From assembly GCA_964612995.1 (NCBI GenBank), contig CAZTGE010000004.1:1-63581 (forward strand): DNA of 63,581 nucleotides, in the 5' to 3' direction. Under the pieces are notes generated by a model. That model was not told where the DNA came from, did no database searches, and saw only the letters and a list, made by a program, of their open reading frames with translations. The DNA comes from SLQH01 sp964612995. GTDB lineage: Bacteria; Planctomycetota; UBA11346. Shown here in pieces: positions 25,086-33,900 of the stretch. Position 1 is the stretch's first letter. Each line of letters starts with the position of its first letter. A program made the translations under genes and the position numbers.

Positions 25086-28000
25086 ATGGCATTCCAGGGT
25101 TCCCTCGATTCGGTCAACCTCGGCGACATCTTCCAGACCCTGGCGATGAATCGTCAGACCGGCACCCTGTCGGTCCAGGGACCCGGTCATGCCGAACGCC
25201 ACATCTGGTTCGATCAGGGCGAGATCGCGATCGTCGACGGCCGCGCCGAGGATGGCGGCCCGCTGCTACTCCAGGTGCTCACCCAGAAGGGCGCGATCCC
25301 GCCCGCGCAGGCGGAGGACATCCGCCGGCGGCTGTACCAGACCCGGCAGAATCTGCGCCAGCTGATCCTCGCCAGCAAGGTCGTGCCGGCGCACGATCTC
25401 GACGACATCGCCGCCTGGTGCATCGAGGAGGCCGTCTGCGAGCTGTTCGAGTGGACCACCGGCGACTTCACCTTCTACGACGGCCCACCCACCCCCGTGC
25501 TCCAGGAACTCGAGGTCATCGAAAGCGGCGATATCCGCCTGCAGACCACCTCGATGATGATGGAAGCCACCCGCCGCAAGGACGAGTGGCAGTGCATCTG
25601 GCAGATCATCCCCTCCGAAGACGAACTCTACATCGTCGACAATGAGGGCAGGGCCAATCTGCGCGATCTCGATCCCGATCCCGAAGAACTCAAGGTCCTG
25701 CGCTATCTCGACGGCAAGCATACCGTCAACGCCATCGCCAAGGCGGTGGGCGTGTCGCGTTTCGATGCCTACGCCATCGTCGCCCGGCTGGTGCAGAACG
25801 GCGTCGCCCGCGCGCGCTCGCCCCAGGACATCGTCGCCGACGCCCTCGCCCTGCGCGACGACGGCAAGCTGGAGAAGGCCCGCGACCTGCTTGAGAACGC
25901 CGCCGGGCGGATGAAGGTCGCCGAGGTGCTGCGCCCGCTGGCCGAGATCTACAAGGAGCTCGGCGACACCCCCAGTGCGGTCGAACTCCACCTCGACCTG
26001 ATCCAGCAGGCACAGGACGACGGCGATCTGGAACAGGCGCTCGCCGACCTCGACATCGTCACCTCGATCAACCCCGACGACCCCGACCTCCAGCTCGAGC
26101 GCGCCGATGCCCTGCTGGAGCTCCATCGCACCGACGAGGCCGCGGCCGGCTTCATCCGCGGCGCCGAGAACTACCTCGCCTCGCGCGAGACCAAGCTCGC
26201 CGTCGACGCCTGCCATCGCGCCAAGGACCTCCAGCCCGCCAACCCCGACCCCCACCGTCTGCTGGCCAAGGCCTACCTGTTCGACAACCAGATCGAGAAC
26301 GCGGTGGTCGAATACAAGTCGCTCTGGCACACCCTGCTGTCGAACATGCGCCCGCGCAAGGCGCTCGAGGAGCTCGAGCGCCTCCTGCGCCAGGACTGCA
26401 AATTCCCCCGCGTCAGCGAGCAGGTCCTCAATCACGCCCGCGGCTCCGAGGCGGTCAAGACCGGCTCGGCCATCCGCCGCCTGATCTACGTCCTGATCCT
26501 GCTGATCCTCGGCGGCGCCGGGTACTACACCTATAAGCACATTATCATCCAGCAGGCACGCCAGAACGAACGCGACCGCCTGCGCGATCTGCGCGGCCGC
26601 TTCGGCGATGCGCATACCGACCCGCGTCGGCTGCTGAGCCTGCGCCGCGACATCATCGCCGCACACGAGGGCGCCAAGAGCAACCTCGGTACTGAATACG
26701 AGTCCCTGCTGGCCGACGTGCGCAAGGAGCTCAAGCAGGACATCGCCGAACGCCACAAGCAGGTGCTCGACAGCATCACCGTCGCCGAATCGCCCCAGGC
26801 GCTCGCGGAGGCGGATCAGGCGATCACCGTCTTCGCCAGGACCTTCGATCGGCCCGAGAGTGAGATCCGCCCCCTGCGCGAAGCGTTGGCCGAGCGCCGC
26901 GCAGTGGTCGAGACCGCCCCGGTGCTGGCACGGATCGAGGAGCGCTGGTCGAACCACGAATGGAATGCCGCGCTCGCCGACCTCGAGCAACTGGTCCAGG
27001 ACGTACCGGCCGAAACCGAGGTCGCCGACCACCTGCGCCAGCAGCTGCGGGTGTGGCGCCAGAATCTGGCCAGCAGCGCCTGGCTGTACGAACGCGGCCG
27101 CGAACTCGAACGCGCCAGCAAGGTCGACCGCGCACTCGCGACCTACCGCCGGGCGATGGACACGGCCGACGGCGACGACACCAGCCAGGCCCGCGCCCGG
27201 GCGGCCCTGATCGAACTCGAACATCGCAAGGCCGAAGCCAAGCTCGCCGCGCTCCAGGCGGCGATCAAGGACCGCGACCGCGCGCGCATCTTCGAACTGC
27301 TCGGCGAGTTCGAGGTGCTGCTGCAGCGGTCCATCGCTCCGGACGTCAAAAAGATGCTCGACTCGGTCGAGCTGCCCTTCACCGTGGTCGTCGACGACAA
27401 CGCCACCCGCGTCACCGCCGAACGCCCGGAGGCCGGGACCAAGGCCACCTACGAGGCCGAAGCGGACACCGACGGCTCGTGGAGCTTCACCCTGACCTAC
27501 AAGCCGGGCGAGACCGTGGTGATCCGCGCCAGCCGCACCGGCTTCCGCGACGAGCGCCTGAGCGTCCGCGCCGAACGCAAGCAGATCGAAGGCAAGATCG
27601 AACTCACCCGCGCGCCCAAGTGGCAGCGTGACCTCGGCGCCCGCGCCGTGGTGCCGCCCGTAGCGGTCGGGAACAAAGTCGCGGTGCTGACCGAGAAGCC
27701 CGAACTCAAGCTGATCGACACCGACAAGGGCAACGTGACCACCGTCATGTTCCCCAACGTCATGCGCCGCTTCGAAGCCCCGATCTTCGTCCGCTCCGGG
27801 GTCGGCTACATGGCCATCGCCGGCCAGCTCTATGCCGTCGACCTGCGCACCGGCAAGCGCAAGTGGCACTACCCCGAGAAGACCGATTTCGACAGCGACG
27901 ATCTCGGCAACTCCGGGATCTGGGTCCAGCAGCATCCGCAGAAGCTCGACGAGCTGCTGGTCTATACCGGCACCCAGAAGCAGGTCGGCCTCGGCGGCGG

Positions 28001-28712
28001 CGCGGTTGTCGCCCTCGGTGTGCGCGACAACCAGCCCACCCCCTACGAGCCCACCTCGGTCCGCTGGAACATCACCGGGGCACCGATCGCCCATCGCAAC
28101 GTGCTCTACGTTCCGGCAGGCACCCACGTCATGACCTTCGTCGCCGATTCGGTCGGCCTGCGCTCACCGCTCGAGGAACGCTACACGCATCAGGTCGCCG
28201 GCGAGATCCTCTGCGCCCCGCTCCCCGCCCGGGTCGGCGACCGTGACGCGGTGCTGATCACCGACAGCACCGGGTGGGTCGTCGCCCTCGACGCCGATCC
28301 CGGCGTCACCGCGCGTGATCGGGTGATCGCCACCTGGGTGCTCGGCGAGAGCTCCGGCGCCCGCTTCACCCCGACCTACGATCCCGACGCCCGCCTGGCC
28401 TACGTCGCCCTCGCCGACAAGGGCCGGATCATGGCCCTGGACCTCTCCAGCACCGAGGGCCACATCGCCTGGACCTTCCCCGCCGACGCCGGCAGCCTCG
28501 GCGCCCTGCCCGGGCCGCCAGCCATCGGCCGCCTGGGCATCTACAGTGTCAACGAGAAGGGCGACCTGTACTGCATCGAGGCCGCGACCGGCGAGAAGCG
28601 CTGGTCGTTGCCGCTGGACATCACCACCACCGCCGGCCTGATCGCCCATGACGGCAGCATCTTCGTACCGGCCAAGGCCTCGTTGCTCTGTTTCGAGGAA
28701 GGCGAGCCCTGA
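25086..28712 (+). CDS. DUF4388-TPR-transmembrane-propeller protein
   Basis: This 1208-aa protein looks like a membrane transducer. Residues about 1-180 are a DUF4388 (PatA N-terminal-like) domain: FQGSLDSVNLGDIFQTLAMN, then TGTLSV, the DQGEI turn and WTTGDFTFYDG. A small helical domain (about 195-255) and TPR-like repeats (about 260-430) follow, then one membrane helix (about 463-483). Beyond it come a long helical region, a beta domain of PEGA type (about 765-830) and PQQ-like propeller blades, for example LYAVDLRTGKRKWHYP (about 907) and LYCIEAATGEKRWSLP (about 1158). The N-terminus should be cytoplasmic and the propeller periplasmic. It closes the MglA module, 14 bases after the last roadblock gene. 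No catalytic residues were seen. Confidence 0.82.
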   Translation: MAFQGSLDSVNLGDIFQTLAMNRQTGTLSVQGPGHAERHIWFDQGEIAIVDGRAEDGGPLLLQVLTQKGAIPPAQAEDIRRRLYQTRQNLRQLILASKVVPAHDLDDIAAWCIEEAVCELFEWTTGDFTFYDGPPTPVLQELEVIESGDIRLQTTSMMMEATRRKDEWQCIWQIIPSEDELYIVDNEGRANLRDLDPDPEELKVLRYLDGKHTVNAIAKAVGVSRFDAYAIVARLVQNGVARARSPQDIVADALALRDDGKLEKARDLLENAAGRMKVAEVLRPLAEIYKELGDTPSAVELHLDLIQQAQDDGDLEQALADLDIVTSINPDDPDLQLERADALLELHRTDEAAAGFIRGAENYLASRETKLAVDACHRAKDLQPANPDPHRLLAKAYLFDNQIENAVVEYKSLWHTLLSNMRPRKALEELERLLRQDCKFPRVSEQVLNHARGSEAVKTGSAIRRLIYVLILLILGGAGYYTYKHIIIQQARQNERDRLRDLRGRFGDAHTDPRRLLSLRRDIIAAHEGAKSNLGTEYESLLADVRKELKQDIAERHKQVLDSITVAESPQALAEADQAITVFARTFDRPESEIRPLREALAERRAVVETAPVLARIEERWSNHEWNAALADLEQLVQDVPAETEVADHLRQQLRVWRQNLASSAWLYERGRELERASKVDRALATYRRAMDTADGDDTSQARARAALIELEHRKAEAKLAALQAAIKDRDRARIFELLGEFEVLLQRSIAPDVKKMLDSVELPFTVVVDDNATRVTAERPEAGTKATYEAEADTDGSWSFTLTYKPGETVVIRASRTGFRDERLSVRAERKQIEGKIELTRAPKWQRDLGARAVVPPVAVGNKVAVLTEKPELKLIDTDKGNVTTVMFPNVMRRFEAPIFVRSGVGYMAIAGQLYAVDLRTGKRKWHYPEKTDFDSDDLGNSGIWVQQHPQKLDELLVYTGTQKQVGLGGGAVVALGVRDNQPTPYEPTSVRWNITGAPIAHRNVLYVPAGTHVMTFVADSVGLRSPLEERYTHQVAGEILCAPLPARVGDRDAVLITDSTGWVVALDADPGVTARDRVIATWVLGESSGARFTPTYDPDARLAYVALADKGRIMALDLSSTEGHIAWTFPADAGSLGALPGPPAIGRLGIYSVNEKGDLYCIEAATGEKRWSLPLDITTTAGLIAHDGSIFVPAKASLLCFEEGEP

Positions 28713-28725
28713 AGGCTTTTTGCAG

Positions 28726-28864
28726 AGGGGGCGCTGCCCCCTCGCGGCTGCGCCGCACCCCGGCTTCCTCGCTGTCGCTCGTCGCGCTCCACCGGCCGCA
28801 GGCCCCACCGGGGCCTGCTATCGCTGCGCGATGCCGGCTCCGCCCCCCCACGCGCCTCTGTCGG
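28726..28864. repeat. Dispersed GC-rich hairpin repeat, long copy 2
   Basis: The first 21 bases are identical to positions 1-21 of the window (stem AGGGGGC, loop GCT, stem GCCCCCT). A second hairpin, GCGGC-TGC-GCCGC, replaces the CGCGCC-TTC-GGCGCG hairpin of copy 1 with different bases but the same fold. Bases 28845-28864 again match copy 1 (35-54) at 19 of 20 positions. About 85 extra bases between the shared blocks hold a perfect 9-base hairpin at 28798-28818. The block lies between the MglA module and the pseudopilin cluster; it may be a terminator of the former. The remaining gap to 29007 holds a TAGAAT (28938-28943) that could be a -10 box, with no clear -35. Confidence 0.65.
28798..28818. 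terminator. Hairpin inside repeat copy 2, possible terminator of the MglA module
   Basis: GCAGGCCCC and GGGGCCTGC form a perfect 9-base stem with an ACC loop, about 85 bases after the stop of the DUF4388 gene. No T-tract follows. A weaker hairpin (GCTCGC...GCGAGC) lies at 28870-28887. Confidence 0.4.
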
Positions 28865-29007
28865 GGGGGGCTCGCGTTCGTGCGAGCGCCCACGCCGCTG
28901 TGGCACAACACCACACCGCGGAGCCGTCAGTCTGATCTAGAATCGACGTCGCCTTGTATGCGAGCACGGTCGTCCACAATCCGTGCCCAGCAACAGGGAG
29001 GCATTCC

Positions 29008-29547
29008 ATGGGCCAGCGCCGCGGCTTCACCCTCATCGAACTCATGGTGGTCATGGCGGTCATCGCCGTGCTCATGGGGCTGCTGATCCCGGTGATCTCG
29101 ACCGCGATGTCGGGCAGCAAGAAGGCCGAGACGACGGCCACGCTGCAGAACATCGAGCAGGCGATCGCCAACTACCATTCGCGCAACGGCGTCCTGCCTC
29201 TGTTCGACGAAGATCTCGCCGCTCATGACTGCATGGGCGGCGGCGACGTGGTCGATGAACATGAAGTCGAGGCCAACAACGTGCTGTTGCTCGCGTGTCT
29301 GCGCACGGTCGACCGCGACACCTTCGGCCCCGGCGCCGATTGCGTCAACCAGGGGGTGATCGTAGACGCCTGGCATCGCCCCTTCCTCTATCGCCCCTTC
29401 ACCTGTTATCCCTTGATCGCAGGCTCGGCCCTGCCCCACAGCGATGACCCGCCCCGGCCCGATTCCTACCAGCTGTGGAGCTTCGGCCCCGACCGCACCA
29501 ACGACAACGGCGAGGACGACGACCTCGTCAACTGGAAGGCGCCCTGA
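29008..29547 (+). CDS. Type II secretion/type IV pilus-type pseudopilin (GspG-like)
   Basis: The 179-aa product has a short leader MGQRRG followed by FTLIELMVVMAVIAVLMGLL, the prepilin peptidase site with Glu5 and the hydrophobic assembly helix. The later part has the GspG layout: YHSRNGVLP, DAWHRPFLYRP and a final DSYQLWSFGPDR...DDDLVNW, the last resembling the calcium-binding end of major pseudopilins. AGGGAGG lies just before the ATG at 29008. It heads a four-gene pseudopilin cluster and is the likely major subunit. Confidence 0.9.
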   Translation: MGQRRGFTLIELMVVMAVIAVLMGLLIPVISTAMSGSKKAETTATLQNIEQAIANYHSRNGVLPLFDEDLAAHDCMGGGDVVDEHEVEANNVLLLACLRTVDRDTFGPGADCVNQGVIVDAWHRPFLYRPFTCYPLIAGSALPHSDDPPRPDSYQLWSFGPDRTNDNGEDDDLVNWKAP

Positions 29548-29551
29548 GCCG

Positions 29552-30925
29552 ATGCCTCCGCGCTCGCACAGCTCATGCCGTACTCCAGCCCCGGCTCCGC
29601 TACGGAGCGTAGCGACCCCGCGACCGCCCCCGCACGCCGGATTCAGCCTGCTCGAGATGATCATCGTCGTCGGGATCCTGATGGCCCTGATGGCGATCGG
29701 CTTCGGCGCGGTGTTCACCCTCACCCGTGACAAACCGACCGTCGCAGCCGCGGTGCTGGTCGCCGACTTCATGCGCCAGGCCCGCGCAACCAGCCTCGCC
29801 AACGCGGCACCGGTCCAGGTGGTGCTCGAACCCGACGCAAACGACCGCTACACGCTCACCGGCGTGACCAATCGCCCTCTGGCCGCGATCAGTTTCGAAC
29901 ACGACCCGGCAACCGGCGACCCCCGCTCGGCTATTCCCAGCGGGGCTTCAGCGCTGCCGCCCCTGGCCGGCATCGCCGGTTACTGCTGGAAGATGGGCGA
30001 CGGCACCGACGATGACGACGGCCCCCTGCTCGGTCCCGACGACGACGGCTGGGAACTCGAGCGCGGTCGGGTGCTGATGCGCGACACCGGCGACGGCTTC
30101 ATCGTCTCCTGCTGGGTCAAGCCGCCGCTCGTGCGCTACGACAGCGAACCGGTCCCGCTGGTCAGCATCGGCACCTCGAGCGATCCGGGCGATGCCTGGT
30201 TCGACCTGTTCCTGTCCGCCCGCACGCTGATGATCCAGGAACTGCCGGAGCTGCCGGACGACGCGCCATCGGGCTTGAGCATCGACAACAAGGCGTCGGT
30301 CGCCTTCTGGGAGCCGAACGTCCACCTCGCGTCGCGTGACTACTACGGCCGAGCCTGGGCCGACGGCAGCTCCCGTACGTTGCACCGGAGCATCGACGAG
30401 TTGGACAACGCCACCTTCGAGCTGGCCAGCGACGGCGACGGCTGGGCCGATCCCGACCTCAGCCTGCCCATTGTCGCAGAGCGCTGGGTCCGGCTCGAAG
30501 TCATCTACGATGGCCACTTGCTGCAGATCCGCCAGAACGGCCAGGCGCTCACCGTCTACAACGACGCCGGCGGGAAGACGGAAGACGCGGGCTACGCGAT
30601 CGGCCCCATCGCCCCGCCCGTCGACTCCGTCCGGATCCACCTCGCCGGCAAAAACGGCGAGGAGGGCCGGGGCTGCATCGACGAGGTCCGGGTCGCCGCC
30701 ATCGGCGTCGAACGGCCGGCCCTGCTGCCCGACCGGGTGGCGATCGACCCAGCGGGCAGCTACCGCGTGGTCTTCGATGGCGCCACCCGCCGCTTCCACG
30801 GCCCCCCCGGGGCCACGAGCGGGCAGATCGCGTTCCGCCTGCGCGGCGACACCGCCAGAACCCTGCCCACCGCCCTGGTCACGCTGGGCTCCAGCGGTCG
30901 GGTGGGGGTGAAGGTGGAGGATTGA
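29552..30925 (+). CDS. Minor pseudopilin (GspH-like) with a LamG-like domain
   Basis: The protein is 457 aa. A long Pro-rich leader of about 30 residues precedes FSLLEMIIVVGILMALMAIGF, a good prepilin peptidase site with Glu5. GspH-like residues follow (VLVADFMRQARATSLANAAPVQVV). The centre (about 165-405) looks like a concanavalin A/LamG-type fold: FIVSCWVKPP, then RWVRLEVIYDGHLLQIRQNGQAL, then GCIDEVRVAAIGV. The end returns to pseudopilin strands (VTLGSSGRVGVKVED). GspH normally has about 170 residues. The extra domain could bind glycans or matrix at the filament tip, which is inference. It starts four bases after the GspG-like gene. Confidence 0.82.
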   Translation: MPPRSHSSCRTPAPAPLRSVATPRPPPHAGFSLLEMIIVVGILMALMAIGFGAVFTLTRDKPTVAAAVLVADFMRQARATSLANAAPVQVVLEPDANDRYTLTGVTNRPLAAISFEHDPATGDPRSAIPSGASALPPLAGIAGYCWKMGDGTDDDDGPLLGPDDDGWELERGRVLMRDTGDGFIVSCWVKPPLVRYDSEPVPLVSIGTSSDPGDAWFDLFLSARTLMIQELPELPDDAPSGLSIDNKASVAFWEPNVHLASRDYYGRAWADGSSRTLHRSIDELDNATFELASDGDGWADPDLSLPIVAERWVRLEVIYDGHLLQIRQNGQALTVYNDAGGKTEDAGYAIGPIAPPVDSVRIHLAGKNGEEGRGCIDEVRVAAIGVERPALLPDRVAIDPAGSYRVVFDGATRRFHGPPGATSGQIAFRLRGDTARTLPTALVTLGSSGRVGVKVED

Positions 30926-30927
30926 GC

Positions 30928-33900
30928 ATGCATCGTTCCCCCCACCCCCGTCCCCCCCGTTCCGGCGCGGTTCTGATCACCGCGATCATCATCCTCACCG
31001 CGCTGATGCTCATCGGCATCCCCTTCCTCGCCTCGCAGCGCGAAGCCCTGGCCGGCAGCTACGCCTTCAAGGCCCGCCGCGAGGCGGACACCGGCCGTCA
31101 GAGCGCGCTCGACCTCGGCCTCGGCATTGCCGCCTATGCCTTCCAGTTGCAGCTCTCGGATCCGGACAGCCATCACACGCTGTTGTTCGACGACATCGAC
31201 CAGGCCTTCGATACCACGATCAACCCGGTCCTGCTGCCGAGCGCCGAGCCGACCGCGCCGCAGGTCGTCCAGCTCGACCCGGTCCTGCTCGAACTGCCCG
31301 ACCACGGCGCGAACACGGTCGACCACATCAACCAGATCCCGCCCCTGGGCGAGTCCGGCATCCGCAGCTACCTCGGCGTGCATCTCGAGGACGAGGGCGG
31401 CAAGCTCGATGTCAACCAGCTCGACACCGCCGCCTGGGATACCCTGCTGCGCGCGGTCGGCATCACCGACTGGGATGACGGCAACGGCTGCAACGAGCGC
31501 CCCAGCAACCCGCCCTCGCCCTATCCCGCCTCGCTCCCGTTCGATTACGCTGGCGACCCCCGCCCCTACGACAGCCACGACAGCCGGCATGATCTGGTGG
31601 GCAACGAACACGACGGCTCAGACTCCCACGACGACTCGCTCCATGACGACCCCCCCACCTGGCACGACGACAACGATGGCGACGGCACCTATTACAACGG
31701 CGACAACGACGACCGGGACGACTACGGCGAACTCGCCGAAGCCCTCGCCTTCCTCCGCTATCGCCTGCCCGGCAACCGCATCCGTGACCTCGAACAGCTG
31801 CTCGAAGCCGATCCGGGGCACAACCAGGACACCGTCTTCAACTACACCTACGCCCAGGCCGGCGGCACCGACGACGGCAGCGGGCTCGGCTCAAAGAGCT
31901 ACGGTTTCCGCCATCCGCTCACCCGGGCCGAACTCGAACGGCTGCGGCCCTACCTGACCGTCCACCCCCAGGCCCAGGCCCGCGGCGGAATCATCGACAT
32001 CGGCACCGTGATCACCATGTACCCGCCGTCGTCCGGTTCGCTGCCGGTACCCGACGGCCCGATCGACGCCCTCTTCGCACCCAAGGGCGGCACCCGCATC
32101 GTCGGCGGCGATTACGATGCTGCCACCGACACCTACGAGCGTCATCACCTCTCGGCCCACGATTTCCATTCCCAGCCCCATTCACACCTGCACATCGGCC
32201 ACACGCCTCTCCCGGACTTCGAGGCACTCGATCCCCTGGCGATCGAGGCCGCCAGCCCGGTCAACCTCCACCACGCCCCACCGCTGGTACGCCGGATCGT
32301 CGCTGGCGGCAGCGCGAAGGCCTTCCCCCTGCTCGATGCCGCCGGTGTGCTCGCGCCGGTCCGCCACCCCTCGCACCTCGGCTTCGCCGGCGGCACCGGC
32401 CCCGACGTCTTCTGGCCCTACACCGATCCCCGCTCCACCGGTCGCGAACTGCCGACAGCGGGTCTGCGGACCTACGGTCTGGTCAGCGTGCGCGGCGGTG
32501 CCAGCACCACCGACATCCGCCAGCGCCCGCTGCTCGAAACCAGCCAACGCATCCTTGCCCAGGCCACCCCGCCCGAGAGCGACATCGTCGCCACCTGGGA
32601 CCGCCAGGACCTGTTCGCGGTCCTGTGCCGCGCGCGTCACGGCTCGGGCCTGAGCTCCTGGCCGCGCCCGATCGAACGGATCAGCGATGCCGATTTCCTG
32701 CCCCTGCCCCTGCCCAAGGATACCGACGGCGACGACCGCCCGGACCCGCCGTCCAACGTCCCGGATGCCGACACCGGCCTGCGTTCCACGGCGCTCGACC
32801 TGTTACCGGCGATGCAACACCTCGATCGCCGCTTCACCCGCACATTCACCGGCGCGGCCGACGGCTTCCTGGCGCACGGCACCGGCGGCAACAAGGATCC
32901 GGTCAACGGCGGCTACACCGTCGACGACCTCACCCCCGATGGCCTGCGCCTGCGCCCCGACGGCCACCTCGCCTACGACCCGCACGATGGCGGCGACCGC
33001 TATATCGTTCGCGGCGGCTACGGCGAGGGCACGAACAACCAGATCGAGCCGGGGCAGATCTCCTTCTGGCTCAAGCCCGAAGAGGACTGGAGCGACAGCG
33101 CCGTGACCCTGCTCGACCTGCGCATGCCCCGCGCCGCTGCCGGCCAGCCGCTGCTCGACTCGCAGCTCGCCGCGGCGCCCGGCGACCACCCGGCCATGGA
33201 TGTGCGCGTGCCGGTCGACTTCACCGGCAGCGGCAGCGACGCCGCCGATCGCCTGCAGACCTGGGCCCGACACGCCAATGTCCTGCAGAATCATTGGAGT
33301 CTGAGCTACGACGGCGATACCGGCCATCTGATCCTGCGCATCGTCAACCCGGGCATTCCCCGCCCGGGCGACTACGGCCCCTATCTGCGGGCCGATGATC
33401 CCAAAACCCCGCATGTCGACGAATCCTGCCTCTCGCAGGCCCCGAGCGACCCCACCTCCGGCGGCCATCGCCTCGCCCCGCGTCAGCCCCTGTTCGATGA
33501 CCACGGCGAGCTGCGCCCGGGGGCGGTGGTCGAGCACCGCTACAGGATCGATCTCGAGCAGGATCGCTGGTACCACATCCAGCTGGCGATGGCCAACGAT
33601 CGCCCGCAGCAGCACGCGATCGTGGTCGACAACCTCGTCGGCCGCAACCTCCTCACCACCCTCGCCGAGGGCGGCAGCGTCGGCGCTGAGCGCAACGGCG
33701 ACCACCTGACCCTGCCCGCGCTGTTGCTCGATCAGAACCTGCCTGCGATCGACCCGGTCACCGGGACCGGCGATGGCGCCCAGGCCTATGACCAGGAGAT
33801 CGCGCTCCGGGCCCTGCTGCCGGGCGGCGACCTCGCTGACGACCTGCGCGCGGTCCTGCCCGCGAGCGGCAGCGTGCGCATCGGCGACGAGCACATCACC

